This document shows, one piece after another, positions 42,932-52,466 of a DNA stretch of 64,000 bases. Below the pieces are notes generated by a model. It was not told the DNA's origin and did no database searches. It worked only from the letters and a program-made list of their open reading frames with translations. Position numbers and translations under genes: made by a program. This DNA is from Xaviernesmea oryzae (GTDB lineage: Bacteria > Pseudomonadota > Alphaproteobacteria > Rhizobiales > Rhizobiaceae): NCBI RefSeq assembly GCF_900109605.1, contig NZ_FOAM01000022.1, forward strand, positions 1 to 64,000, in the 5' to 3' direction. Every line of letters starts with the position of its first letter. Position 1 is the stretch's first letter.

Positions 42932-44515
42932 ATGGACGGCACGCATCTTTTCGAACTGGTGATTGCGATGTTTCTCGCCATCATCGTCCTGCATTATATC
43001 GCCCATCGTCTGGGCCTGCCGCCGTCCGTTGCGCTTCTGGCGGGCGGTGCGCTGCTCGCCTTCGTGCCGGGCCTGCCCGCAATTTCCGTCGATCCGGAAC
43101 TGGTGCTGGTGATCTTCCTGCCGCCGCTCCTTCTGGACGGTGCCTGGTCGATCGCCGTGGATCGGCTCAAACGGCATGTCTTCGGCATCGCGTCGCTGGC
43201 CATTGGCGCCGTCGTGTTTACGACAGTCGTCGTGGCAGCCGTCGTTCATCTGCTGATGCCGTCCTTGCCCTGGGCGGCCTGTGCGGCGCTTGGCGCCATC
43301 GTATCCCCGCCCGATGCCGTCTCGGCGCGCGCTGTCCTCGAGCGCGTGCACCTGCCGCGGCGGCTGCAGATCCTTCTCGAAGGTGAAAGTCTTTTGAACG
43401 ATGCCAGCGGGCTGGTGTTGTTTCGCTTCGCCGTCGCGGCGGCCGCAGGCGAAACGTTCAGCCCGATCAATGCATTCGGCACGTTCTTCTTTCTGGCCAT
43501 CGGCGGTGCCGTCGTGGGGGCGGCCGTCGGCTTTATCTGGGTCAAGCTCGTGCGCCGCCTGGGCGACGAATATCTGATGATCGCGGCAACGGCGATCCTC
43601 TCCTGGACCGCCTATCTCCTGGGAGAGCAGCTCCATGTCTCGGGCGTGATCGCCACCGTCACGGCCGGATTGATCGCGTCCTGGCACCAGCACACCGTCT
43701 TGTCGGCGGCGACACGCATGCGCGGAACCTCGTTTTGGAACGTCCTCGTCTTCCTGATGGAGGCGATGGTCTTCATTTTGATCGGCCTGTCGCTGCGCAA
43801 TGTCGTCGAGCGCGGTGGAGGCTTCAACGCCCTCATCGAGTCGATGGCGCTTCCCGCCGCCGCCATTCTGATCACGCTTGTGGCGACCCGCTTCCTCTGG
43901 ATCCTGGGATCGGACCTGATCATCCGGCTCTTTCACACACTCGGAACAGCCCGCTCGGCCCCGATGGGCGGCGGCGGCGTGACCGTCTTAGGCTGGGCGG
44001 GCATGCGCGGCGTCGTCACCCTGGCCCTCGCGCTGAGCTTGCCGCAAGACTTCCCCGGCCGCGACTTCATCCTCGTCATGGCCTTCGCGGTGATCCTGGG
44101 AACGGTGCTGATCCAAGGCACGACGCTCGGGCGGATCATCAGCTGGGTGGGCCTTGGAGACGTGGAAACGGAGCGCGCGCCGATGACGATGAGCGAGGCG
44201 GAGCGCTCGATGGCGCAGGTGCAGCTGGTGACGGTTCAAAACCTCGCTTATGATGACGACGGCGAACTGATCCATCCGCAGCTGCTGCGGCGATACGAGC
44301 AACGCGTCAGGGCAAGCATCAACTACGCCGAAGAGACCGAACGCTATTCTCCCCTGCTGCACGCGCATTTTGACGTCGTGCTGGAAGCCGTGGCCGCAGG
44401 CAGGCACGAATTGATCCGACTTCATCGAGCAGGGCAGATCGACGATGAAACCTTGCGGGAGCTTGAACGTGACTTGGATCTTGAGGAGCTGAGCGCGATC
44501 TCGGCGAAGGCCTAA
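42932..44515 (+). CDS. CPA1-family Na+/H+ antiporter
   Basis: 527 aa with twelve or so membrane segments. CPA1 landmarks are VIFLPPLLLDGAWSI (FFxxLLPPI-like), GAIVSPPDAVSARAVLERV and LLEGESLLNDASGLVLFRF, which contains the acidic ND ion-binding residues. A cytoplasmic C-terminal tail of about 120 residues is rich in charged residues. It exchanges Na+ or K+ for H+ across the inner membrane. The ribosome-binding site is weak. Confidence 0.9.
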   Translation: MDGTHLFELVIAMFLAIIVLHYIAHRLGLPPSVALLAGGALLAFVPGLPAISVDPELVLVIFLPPLLLDGAWSIAVDRLKRHVFGIASLAIGAVVFTTVVVAAVVHLLMPSLPWAACAALGAIVSPPDAVSARAVLERVHLPRRLQILLEGESLLNDASGLVLFRFAVAAAAGETFSPINAFGTFFFLAIGGAVVGAAVGFIWVKLVRRLGDEYLMIAATAILSWTAYLLGEQLHVSGVIATVTAGLIASWHQHTVLSAATRMRGTSFWNVLVFLMEAMVFILIGLSLRNVVERGGGFNALIESMALPAAAILITLVATRFLWILGSDLIIRLFHTLGTARSAPMGGGGVTVLGWAGMRGVVTLALALSLPQDFPGRDFILVMAFAVILGTVLIQGTTLGRIISWVGLGDVETERAPMTMSEAERSMAQVQLVTVQNLAYDDDGELIHPQLLRRYEQRVRASINYAEETERYSPLLHAHFDVVLEAVAAGRHELIRLHRAGQIDDETLRELERDLDLEELSAISAKA

Positions 44516-44807
44516 CGGATTTCGCCAAAGCACGCTGCGAGACTGTCGGGCAGTTTCGCTGACAGTTGATCGGCAGCGCTCCGGACGTAGGCGATTAGAA
44601 CCTCTCGATGAAGGCGCAAGCCGTAGGCTTTTACTTGCGCAACGCTCTGTTGATGGCATCAAAGCCAGACCCAGGGGCTGCGCCCATCCCACTATCTCGC
44701 TTGCCTACAAAACGCCGGGGCTTTCAGTGCAGCAGGTTGACACGCCGTGTCGAGGTCGCCGGCGCGTTGGCGCATTCCCTAAAATCGCTACACAGACACT
44801 CTCGTTC
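44516..44807. other. Intergenic region before the LacI promoter
   Basis: About 290 bp without a gene. I saw nothing distinctive until the promoter at 44808. Confidence 0.4.
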
Positions 44808-44850
44808 TTGACTCACTGTTACGTATCAATTATCTATTGCTACGTATCAA
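44808..44850 (+). promoter_or_regulatory. Promoter with duplicated LacI-type operator
   Basis: TTGACT (44808-44813) and TATCTA (44831-44836) have a 17-bp spacer. TACGTATCAA occurs at 44820-44829 inside the spacer and at 44841-44850 across the expected start of transcription, 21 bp (two helical turns) apart. Each contains the palindrome TACGTA. This is the layout of an autorepressed promoter. Confidence 0.7.
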
Positions 44851-44860
44851 CGAGGTCATC

Positions 44861-45889
44861 ATGCGTTCTCGGAGCATCACACAGAAAGAGGTGGCGGAGC
44901 GGGCCGGCGTGGCTCAGGCGACGGTTTCGCTCGTTTTGAATGGCGGCCGGGAAAAGGTTTCGGCGGAGACGGCAGAGCGCATCGAAGCGGCCATTGCCGA
45001 GCTTGGCTACCAGCCAAATCGTTTCGCGCAGGCGCTGCGCACCCAGCGCAGCTATGTGATCGCCTGTGTCGTGCCGGATCTGGCCAATCCGTTTTACCCG
45101 TCGATGGTCGTGGCGGTGCAGCGGGTTGCGCGCGCGGCGGGTTACGAAGTCATTACCATCGACACGGAAGGCCTCGTCGCGAACGAGCGTCAGGTGGTGG
45201 CTGCAGCCGAACAAGGGCGGTTCGACGGGATCGTCGGCGTCTTCTTCAATCTCGGCGTCAAGGAGCTCAGCCCGCTCAGCAAGGCCGGCATTCCCGTTGT
45301 GCGCATCGAAGTCAGCCGGAAGGCAGGCGGGCCTCTGCCGATTGACGATCTCTTCATCGACAACGAGGCTGCCGCCCGCGCCCTCACCCTTCATCTTCTG
45401 AGCCTCGGCCACCGCTCCGTCGCCATGATCGCCGCACCCGGTGGTCCGCAGCAGGTGCGGCTCAAGGGTTATCTCGGCGCGATCGCAACGATTTCGGCGC
45501 CGCCGCTCGTGCTCGAGGTCGGCCATTTCACGGTCGAGGGCGGGCGCGAGGCGGCCGACAAGCTCCTGGACAGCGGCAAGTCCTTCACGGCCATTGTCGC
45601 CGCCAATGATCTCATGGCCATCGGCGTCATGCAGAGCCTTCTCGCGCGCGGTGTGTCCATCCCGGACGAGGTCTCGGTCGCGGGTTTCGACGATATTCTC
45701 GCCTCCGCCCTGGTGACGCCGGCGCTGACGACAGTCGCACAATTTCAGGACCAGATCGGCGCGCGCGCCGCAGAACGTCTGCTCGCACGTCTGGCGGAGC
45801 GCAAAGCCGATCCCGGCCATGCCGAGGAAATGGCCTTTGAGCTGATCATTCGCGCGTCGGTCGCGGCGCCGCCAAACAAGAAACCATAA
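44861..45889 (+). CDS. LacI-family repressor of the sugar ABC/ADP-ribosylglycohydrolase operon
   Basis: 342 aa from the ATG at 44861 with ACGAGG upstream; a TTG at 44837 lies inside the -10/operator region and is rejected. The N-terminal LacI HTH is SITQKEVAERAGVAQATVSL followed by hinge helix NRFAQALRTQRSY; the C-terminal periplasmic-binding-like effector domain ends in VAGFDDILASALVTPALTTV, a LacI hallmark. First gene of the operon, 24 bp before the binding protein, so it likely represses itself and the transporter until the ligand appears. Confidence 0.9.
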   Translation: MRSRSITQKEVAERAGVAQATVSLVLNGGREKVSAETAERIEAAIAELGYQPNRFAQALRTQRSYVIACVVPDLANPFYPSMVVAVQRVARAAGYEVITIDTEGLVANERQVVAAAEQGRFDGIVGVFFNLGVKELSPLSKAGIPVVRIEVSRKAGGPLPIDDLFIDNEAAARALTLHLLSLGHRSVAMIAAPGGPQQVRLKGYLGAIATISAPPLVLEVGHFTVEGGREAADKLLDSGKSFTAIVAANDLMAIGVMQSLLARGVSIPDEVSVAGFDDILASALVTPALTTVAQFQDQIGARAAERLLARLAERKADPGHAEEMAFELIIRASVAAPPNKKP

Positions 45890-45913
45890 ACATCGATTGA
45901 GGGAGAGAATTCG

Positions 45914-47233
45914 ATGAAGAAGACGCAGCTCTTGATAGCCACGGCCTTGATGGTCACCGTCAGCCACACCGCACTTAGCCAGGCAGCGCTTGCCCAGGAC
46001 CGTGTCACCTGGTGGTACGAGCAGGCCACGCCAGACCAACAGAAGCTGATCCAGGACCACATCGTCGGTCCGTTCAACAGTGCCAATCCGGATGAGGCGC
46101 TGACGGTCGATTATCGCGGCAGCGAGCTCGACAAGCAGTTGCGCGTCGCCATGCTATCAGGCAATGGGCCTGACGTGGTTTACACTGCCGGGCCGAGCTA
46201 TGTCGCGCCGATGGCACAGTCGGGCCAGTTGATGCCGCTCGACGACTACGCCGCCAAATATGGCTGGCAGGAGCGCATTCTTCCCGTTTTCCTGAAGATG
46301 GGCGAATACAAGGGCAAGCTCTATGCGTTGCCCAAGACATACGAAACGGTCGGACTCTTCTATAACAAGACCCTGTTCGAGAAGAACGGCTGGCAGGCGC
46401 CCAAGACGCTGGACGAGCTGGAAAAGACCGCCGATGCCATGATGCAGGCGGGCATCACGCCCTTTGCCGCAGGCAATGCCGACTGGCGCGGGGCCAATGA
46501 ATGGTTCGTGACCCTGGCCCTCAACGCCGTCGCCGGTCCCGACAATCTTAACAAGGCGCTGCGCGGCGATATGCCCTGGACGGCTGAACCCTTCGTCAAG
46601 TCGATCGACCGCCTGAACGGTTGGTGGCAGAAGGGCTATTTCGGCAAGAACTATTTTTCGCTGACCAGTAGCGAACAGACGGCCGACATGCTGGCCTCCG
46701 GCCGCGCCGGCATGATGCCGAGCGGGACCTGGCAATTCCAGAACGTTGCGACCTATAGCAAGAAGGCAGGGTCCGAGGCTGGCTTTGTCGGCTTCCCTAG
46801 CGCCAGCGGCGATCCCGTCTTCCCGCTTGGCGTCGGCTCCACCTTCTCGATCGCGGCCAAGGCCAAGAATGCGGACGGCGCTGCCGCCGTCATCAACTAT
46901 GTGTTCTCGCCAGAGGTCTACGGCACGATGAACTCTGCCTGGCAGGGTGAATGGAACATTCCGCTCAAGGATATTTCCAACGTCAAGATGGCGAGCGAGG
47001 TGACCCCGCTCTTCACCGAAACGATGAAGAACCTCTCGGCAGCCGTCAACCAGGGCAATTATGGCTACACCACCTGGACCTTCCTGCCGCCGGCAACCGA
47101 CAGCTATCTGATCAACGGCATCGAGGAGGTGTGGCTGAAGAAGATCAGCACGCAGGACTTCCTCACCAAGCTGGATGCCTCGTTCCAGAAGGAAGCCAAG
47201 GCCGGAAAGGCGCCTGCCGTTCCCGCACGCTGA
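45914..47233 (+). CDS. CUT1 ABC transporter sugar-binding protein
   Basis: 439 aa; signal peptide MKKTQLLIATALMVTVSHTA with cleavage near AALAQD. Type 1/cluster D carbohydrate-binding fold (VTWWYEQATPDQQKL, LPKTYETVGLFYNKTLF, GTWQFQNV). It binds the substrate in the periplasm for the two permeases downstream. GAGGGAGAG precedes the start. The ligand is not predictable; the operon's glycohydrolase suggests a ribosyl or other glycosyl conjugate. Confidence 0.9.
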   Translation: MKKTQLLIATALMVTVSHTALSQAALAQDRVTWWYEQATPDQQKLIQDHIVGPFNSANPDEALTVDYRGSELDKQLRVAMLSGNGPDVVYTAGPSYVAPMAQSGQLMPLDDYAAKYGWQERILPVFLKMGEYKGKLYALPKTYETVGLFYNKTLFEKNGWQAPKTLDELEKTADAMMQAGITPFAAGNADWRGANEWFVTLALNAVAGPDNLNKALRGDMPWTAEPFVKSIDRLNGWWQKGYFGKNYFSLTSSEQTADMLASGRAGMMPSGTWQFQNVATYSKKAGSEAGFVGFPSASGDPVFPLGVGSTFSIAAKAKNADGAAAVINYVFSPEVYGTMNSAWQGEWNIPLKDISNVKMASEVTPLFTETMKNLSAAVNQGNYGYTTWTFLPPATDSYLINGIEEVWLKKISTQDFLTKLDASFQKEAKAGKAPAVPAR

Positions 47234-47336
47234 CACCGCCTGCCGGCCGGTGACTGCCGCCGATCCAGCCTTTTGCCCTCCCGCCGCTGACTGACGGCGG
47301 GGGGAGGAGCGCGGCCGGCCCTGAAAGGTTCATCTT

Positions 47337-48182
47337 ATGCATCGCCTTTACGTCCTGCCGACATTGCTGATCAATGTCGTCATCATTGCCATACCCGCGC
47401 TTTTGACCGTCATGCTCGCCTTCTTCGAGTGGGACGGCATCAGCGATCCGATCTTCGTCGGGCTCGACAATTTCCGCGCGCTCTGGGGCGATAGCGTCTT
47501 CTGGCGGGCGCTGGGCAACAATGTCATCTGGACGATCATCTTCCTCATCGTGCCGATCGCCATGGGCCTCCTGGCGGCCACGATGATGCTGGTTGCGCGA
47601 CGCAGCGCAAACTTCTTCCAGGTCATCTATTTTCTCCCCGTGATCATTGCCACGGCCATCACCGGCCGCGTCTGGCAAGGCATGATCTATTCGCCCGTCA
47701 CCGGCATCACCGGTCTCGTCCAGCGGCTGGGGATCGATCTTGCCAATCCGCTGACGGAGACGTCCAGCGCGCTTTACGGGATCGCGGTCGTCGATCTCTG
47801 GCACTGGTGGGGGTTTCTCTGCGTCATCTTCTTTGCGGCGCTGCGTCAGGTTCGAGCCGAGCAGATCGAAGCTGCACGGGTTGAAGGCGCGACCTTCCTG
47901 CAGACCATCCGCTACGTGCTTCTGCCGGGGATCATGCCAACGATCACACTGATGATGATCATGACGGTCATCTGGTCCTTCTTGGTCTTCGACTTCGTCT
48001 ACATCCTGACGCAGGGCGGCCCGGCCTATTCGTCCGAGGTTCTGTCGACCTTCGCCTACAGGTCCGCCTTCTACGATCTTGCAGTGGGCAAAGCCGCTGC
48101 GATTTCCGTGGTTATCAGCCTGTTCGGCTTGGCGGCCACTGTTCTCTACATCCGCGTGCAGGCCAAGGAGTTCGATCAATGA
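47337..48182 (+). CDS. CUT1 ABC transporter permease, MalF-type
   Basis: 281 aa, six membrane segments, and the EAA loop EAARVEGATFLQTIRYVLLPG that contacts the ATPase. It overlaps the next permease by 4 bp (ATGA). It forms the channel with the MalG-type partner. Confidence 0.9.
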   Translation: MHRLYVLPTLLINVVIIAIPALLTVMLAFFEWDGISDPIFVGLDNFRALWGDSVFWRALGNNVIWTIIFLIVPIAMGLLAATMMLVARRSANFFQVIYFLPVIIATAITGRVWQGMIYSPVTGITGLVQRLGIDLANPLTETSSALYGIAVVDLWHWWGFLCVIFFAALRQVRAEQIEAARVEGATFLQTIRYVLLPGIMPTITLMMIMTVIWSFLVFDFVYILTQGGPAYSSEVLSTFAYRSAFYDLAVGKAAAISVVISLFGLAATVLYIRVQAKEFDQ

Positions 48183-49012
48183 GCCTCTCCGAAAGCCGTC
48201 TGACGCGGTTCATCGTCCATGTCACGCTGGCCGTTCTCCTGCTCATCACGCTCTTCCCGATCGCGCTGATGATCGTCAATTCGCTCAAGCCGTCTGCGGA
48301 GATCGTCCAGAACCCGCTGTCCTTCCCATCCGACCTGCGTTGGGACAATTTCGTCCGCGCCTGGAGCGACGCGAATTTTGGCCGGACGCTGGCAAACTCG
48401 GCGCTACTGACCGGCCTGACCATCCTTCTCGTCTGCTCGACCGGCTCGCTCACGGCCTATGTGCTGGCGCGACGCAAGATCAGGACCTGGAAGATCCTGA
48501 CCTTCTACCTCCTGGCCAGCACCACCGCGCCGATTCAGCTCTTCCTCTTCCCGCTCTACTTCGGCTTTGCGCGGTTCGGGCTGATCAACAATCCCGTGGC
48601 GGTCGCCTTCATCTACACTGCGGTTTATTCGCCATTCGCGATCATGCTGCTGCGCACCTATTTTCTGGCCGTTCCCAAGGAGCTCGAAGAGGCGGCGCTG
48701 ATCGACGGAGCGAGCCACTGGCAGGTCTTCGCCAGGGTCTTCTTGCCCATCGTCTCGCCCGGCATCCTCACGGTCGCGCTGATCATCGGCCTCTATTCTT
48801 GGAACGAGTTCCTGATCGCGACGACCTTCCTGCAGGGGCAGGATCAACTGACCGCCGTCGTGTCCTTCTTCCTTCTGTCCGGCCAGTACTCGTCAGACTG
48901 GGGCGTCATCATGGCCGCCGCACTCATCATCGTTCTGCCTATCGTCATCCTCTTCGTCCTGCTGCAGCGCCGCTTTATCGACGGCATGGCTGGCGGCTCG
49001 GTGAAGGGCTAA
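48179..49012 (+). CDS. CUT1 ABC transporter permease, MalG-type
   Basis: 277 aa with six membrane segments and EAA loop EEAALIDGASHWQVFARVFLP. The N-terminal helix and NSLKPSAEIVQNPLSFPSD periplasmic stretch are typical of MalG-type proteins. Followed 13 bp later by the glycohydrolase gene. Confidence 0.9.
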   Translation: MSLSESRLTRFIVHVTLAVLLLITLFPIALMIVNSLKPSAEIVQNPLSFPSDLRWDNFVRAWSDANFGRTLANSALLTGLTILLVCSTGSLTAYVLARRKIRTWKILTFYLLASTTAPIQLFLFPLYFGFARFGLINNPVAVAFIYTAVYSPFAIMLLRTYFLAVPKELEEAALIDGASHWQVFARVFLPIVSPGILTVALIIGLYSWNEFLIATTFLQGQDQLTAVVSFFLLSGQYSSDWGVIMAAALIIVLPIVILFVLLQRRFIDGMAGGSVKG

Positions 49013-49025
49013 TCAGGAGCATTCC

Positions 49026-51116
49026 ATGTCCATTCCCGCAGACTATACCCATCGCGTCTATGCCGGCGTTCTCGGCAAGCTCATCGGCGTCTATCTTGGC
49101 CGGCCGTTCGAGAACTGGCGCTACAAGGACATTCTCCAGAAGCTCGGCCCGATCGAATATTATGTGCATGATCGCCTGGGCGATCCGCTGATCGTCACCG
49201 ATGACGATATCGCCGGCACCTTCACCTTCCCCCGCGCGCTCGATGATTATGGTATTTCGCCGGATCTTTCGGCCGAAGACATCGGCAAGGCCTGGCTGAA
49301 CTATATCATCGAAGAGCGCTCCATTTTGTGGTGGGGCGGCGCCGGCAATTCGACCGAGCACACAGCCTGGCTCAATCTGGCGCGCGGCATCAAGGCGCCA
49401 GCGTCCGGCTCGATCGAAACCAACGGCGCGACCGTGGCGGAGCAGATCGGCGCCCAGATTTTCATTGACGGCTGGGCGCTGGTTTCGCCGGGAAATCCTG
49501 CCCAAGCCGCCAAGCTCGCGCGGGCCGCAGGCTCTGTGAGCCATGATGGCGAGGCGGTTCATGCGGCTGTGCTCTGGGCGGCCATGGAGGCCGAGGCCTT
49601 TGTCAGCCGCGATGTCGATCATCTACTCGACACCGGCCTGTCTCACATTCCGGCAGACTGCCTGATCGCACGCCTTGTGGCCGATATCCGCGCCTGGACC
49701 TCCGGCAATGAAGACTGGGAAGCCACGCGGCAGAAGATCGAGGACAATTACGGCTATGACAAATATCCCGGTAATTGCCATGTCGTGCCCAATCATGCGC
49801 TGATGATCATGGCGCTCCTGCATGCGCCGCATGATTTCCAGCGAGGACAGATGATCGTCAACACCTCCGGCTGGGATACGGATTGCAATGCCGGCAATCT
49901 GGGCTGCCTGCACGGCATCATGCTCGGCCTGGATGGGCTGGAAGCCGGCCCTGACTGGCGCGGCCCGATGGCGGATCGGCTCTACATCTCATCGGCCGAT
50001 GGCGGCCGCTCGATTACGGACGCCGTCGAGATCGCGCTGTGGCTGGCCAATCTCGGGCGGACGCTGGCCGGAGAGGCCATCGTGCCGGCTCCGAAACAAG
50101 GCGCGACGTTCCACTTTTCGCTGCCAGGCTCGGTGCAGGGTTTCCGGCCACAGCCCGGCGAAACGGCACTGGAGCATTTCACCGTCACGGGCACCGGCGA
50201 AGCCCTTGCGCTCGATTTCACCGCGCTGGCACCCGGCCGCCAAGCCGCCGCGACCACGCCGGTCTTCACACCGGTGGATGTGTTAAAGATGCGCACCTAC
50301 GACCTCATGGCCAGCCCGCGGCTTCACCCCGGTCAGCGACTGAGCGCGGTGGTGCGCGCTGAGGCCGGCCTGTCCGGAACCGTCGAGGCGAAACTTCGCA
50401 TCCGTCACTATGGCGCTGATGACAAGCTCGTCGAGATCGACATGCCGGACGGAAAGATGCTGTCAGCAGGCGACGAGGCGGTGCTGGAATGGACCGTTCC
50501 CGACACCGGATATCAGCCGATTGCCGAGGTGGGCCTGGTGCTGACGGCGCGAAGCGGCCGTGCCAGCGGGCGCCTTCTCCTCGACCGGTTGACCTGGACG
50601 GGTTGCCCCGACGTCACCTTCCGCCGCCCGGCCGGTGCGGGCGATTTCTGGCGTCGCGCCTGGGTCTCCAATGTCCACTTCTTCTCCAAGCATTTTCCGC
50701 AGGATATCCGCATCAGCCAGAACAGGGGAGCCGGCCTGATCCTTCAAGGCACGCGGGACTGGACGGATTATGCCGTCGAGGCCGATCTCATGCTGCATCT
50801 CGGCACGTATGGCGGGCTGGTGCTGCGCGCCCAGGGCCAACGCCGCTATTATGCAGCCCGCATTACGCGGGATGGCGAGCTACAACTCGTCAAACGCCGT
50901 GACGACACGGAGGAGGTGCTTGCGCGTGCCACACTGAGCATCCCGTTCGAAACCGGTTTTCAAATGGTGGCACAGGCGGAGGGCGACCGGCTGGCCGTCA
51001 CCGTGGGCGCGGTGTCGCTGGAGGCCCGCGATGGCAGCTTCGCCGGTGGTGCGGCCGGCATGGAGGTGCATGAAGGCGCGCTTTCTTCCACCCACATCCG
51101 CATCCGTCCGGTTTGA
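49026..51116 (+). CDS. ADP-ribosylglycohydrolase-family enzyme with C-terminal beta-sandwich domain
   Basis: 696 aa, well above the about 300 aa of single-domain ARH enzymes. Residues 10-340 show the ARH/DraG fold with both Mg-binding motifs: VTDDDIAG (TDDD at 58-61) and SGWDTDCNAGN (DTD at 284-286). Residues about 345-695 are beta-rich, with LILQGTRDWTDYAVEADLML and GGLVLRAQGQRRYYAARI resembling LamG/3-keto-disaccharide-hydrolase-like lectin folds. There is no signal peptide, so it acts in the cytoplasm. ARH enzymes cleave ribosyl N- or O-glycosidic bonds. Placed inside a sugar ABC operon, it probably processes the imported compound; the substrate is inference. Confidence 0.75.
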   Translation: MSIPADYTHRVYAGVLGKLIGVYLGRPFENWRYKDILQKLGPIEYYVHDRLGDPLIVTDDDIAGTFTFPRALDDYGISPDLSAEDIGKAWLNYIIEERSILWWGGAGNSTEHTAWLNLARGIKAPASGSIETNGATVAEQIGAQIFIDGWALVSPGNPAQAAKLARAAGSVSHDGEAVHAAVLWAAMEAEAFVSRDVDHLLDTGLSHIPADCLIARLVADIRAWTSGNEDWEATRQKIEDNYGYDKYPGNCHVVPNHALMIMALLHAPHDFQRGQMIVNTSGWDTDCNAGNLGCLHGIMLGLDGLEAGPDWRGPMADRLYISSADGGRSITDAVEIALWLANLGRTLAGEAIVPAPKQGATFHFSLPGSVQGFRPQPGETALEHFTVTGTGEALALDFTALAPGRQAAATTPVFTPVDVLKMRTYDLMASPRLHPGQRLSAVVRAEAGLSGTVEAKLRIRHYGADDKLVEIDMPDGKMLSAGDEAVLEWTVPDTGYQPIAEVGLVLTARSGRASGRLLLDRLTWTGCPDVTFRRPAGAGDFWRRAWVSNVHFFSKHFPQDIRISQNRGAGLILQGTRDWTDYAVEADLMLHLGTYGGLVLRAQGQRRYYAARITRDGELQLVKRRDDTEEVLARATLSIPFETGFQMVAQAEGDRLAVTVGAVSLEARDGSFAGGAAGMEVHEGALSSTHIRIRPV

Positions 51117-51126
51117 GGAGGCGATC

Positions 51127-52185
51127 ATGGCAAGCGTTACCATCGAAAAAGTGGTCAAGCGTTATGGCAGTCTCGATGTGGTTCACGGCATCGACGTGGA
51201 CATTCGCGATGGCGAATTCGTCGTGCTGGTCGGCCCGTCGGGCTGCGGCAAGTCTACGCTTTTGCGCATGATCGCAGGACTGGAGGAGATTTCCGGCGGC
51301 ACGATCTCCATTGGCGATCGCGTTGTCAACGACCTGCCGCCGAAGAGCCGCGATATCTCGATGGTGTTCCAGAATTACGCCCTCTATCCGCATATGACCG
51401 TGGAAGAGAACATGGCGTTCTCCATGACGCTGGCCGGCGCCAGCAAGGAGGAGAAGGCGCGAAAGGTGCGGGAAGCCGCCGAGATCCTTGGCCTCGTGCC
51501 GCTTCTGGCCCGCAAGCCCAAGGCCCTGTCCGGCGGGCAGCGCCAGCGCGTCGCCATGGGGCGCTCCATCGTCCGCAACCCGCAGGTGTTCCTCTTCGAC
51601 GAGCCGCTGTCGAACCTCGACGCCAAGCTGCGCGTGCAGATGCGCGGCGAGATCAAGTCGCTGCACCGGCGACTCGGCACGACCATGGTGTATGTCACGC
51701 ATGACCAGATCGAAGCCATGACCATGGCAGATCGCATCGTTGTCATGCAGAAAGGCATCATCGAGCAGATCGGGACTCCGCTGGAGCTCTATGACCGCCC
51801 GCAAAATGCCTTTGTCGCCCAGTTCATCGGTTCGCCGGCGATGAACCTGTTTTCTGCGAAGGTTCATCAGGGGGCACTGGTTCTGGAGAGCGGGCAGGCG
51901 CTCGACGTGCCGACACCAGCAAGCATGCGCGAAGGACAACGCGTTCTGGTCGGCAAGCGCCCGGAGGAGATCGAGCTGACGTCCGGAGAAGGGATCGCAG
52001 CAACTGTCGAAAACATTGAGCCGACGGGCTCCGAGACCTTTGTCGAAGCGCTGGTGGAGGGACAAAAGATCGCGGTCGTGCTTCGCCGGCGACCGGACTT
52101 CGCTGTCGGCAGCCGCCAGAACCTGACGCTTAATCAGGGCGCCATCCACTTTTTTGACAAGGAGACGGGCGAACGGATTCCCTGA
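51127..52185 (+). CDS. CUT1 ABC transporter ATPase (UgpC/MalK-like)
   Basis: 352 aa from the ATG at 51127 (GAGGAGGCGATC upstream). Walker A GPSGCGKST, Q-loop FQNYALYPHMT, signature ALSGGQRQRVAMG, Walker B VFLFDEPLSNLDAK, and switch His in VTHDQIEAM. The C-terminal TOBE regulatory domain runs from about 235 on. It energises the permeases encoded upstream, only interrupted by the glycohydrolase gene. Confidence 0.95.
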   Translation: MASVTIEKVVKRYGSLDVVHGIDVDIRDGEFVVLVGPSGCGKSTLLRMIAGLEEISGGTISIGDRVVNDLPPKSRDISMVFQNYALYPHMTVEENMAFSMTLAGASKEEKARKVREAAEILGLVPLLARKPKALSGGQRQRVAMGRSIVRNPQVFLFDEPLSNLDAKLRVQMRGEIKSLHRRLGTTMVYVTHDQIEAMTMADRIVVMQKGIIEQIGTPLELYDRPQNAFVAQFIGSPAMNLFSAKVHQGALVLESGQALDVPTPASMREGQRVLVGKRPEEIELTSGEGIAATVENIEPTGSETFVEALVEGQKIAVVLRRRPDFAVGSRQNLTLNQGAIHFFDKETGERIP

Positions 52186-52466
52186 TTGTCCAGGTCGGAG
52201 AGGCCGTGGTTTCGAGGTGTGGTCTCTTGGTGCTGCGCTCCACTTGCTGCGGGGTTAGGCTAGCCTGCTGGACCTATGCTAATGTGGCCTTTTTCGCCCC
52301 AACCTAGAGTGGTCGCTCATCGAACAAGCGGGAAATGTCCTCGCCCAGAGGGCCCGATTTATGGCAAGGCGCAGAAAGGCTCAGCGTATGGCGCATGACG
52401 AACATCCCATGAGCGTCGTCACGATGACCGAACATTGTCGTCAGCTCAGCAACCACGAAACACGCC
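52186..52466. other. Intergenic region between the ABC operon and vapC
   Basis: 281 bp of convergent spacer. The weak inverted repeat GAGAGGCC/GGTCTCT near 52.2 kb is possible but unconvincing as a terminator. Nothing else is seen. Confidence 0.35.
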
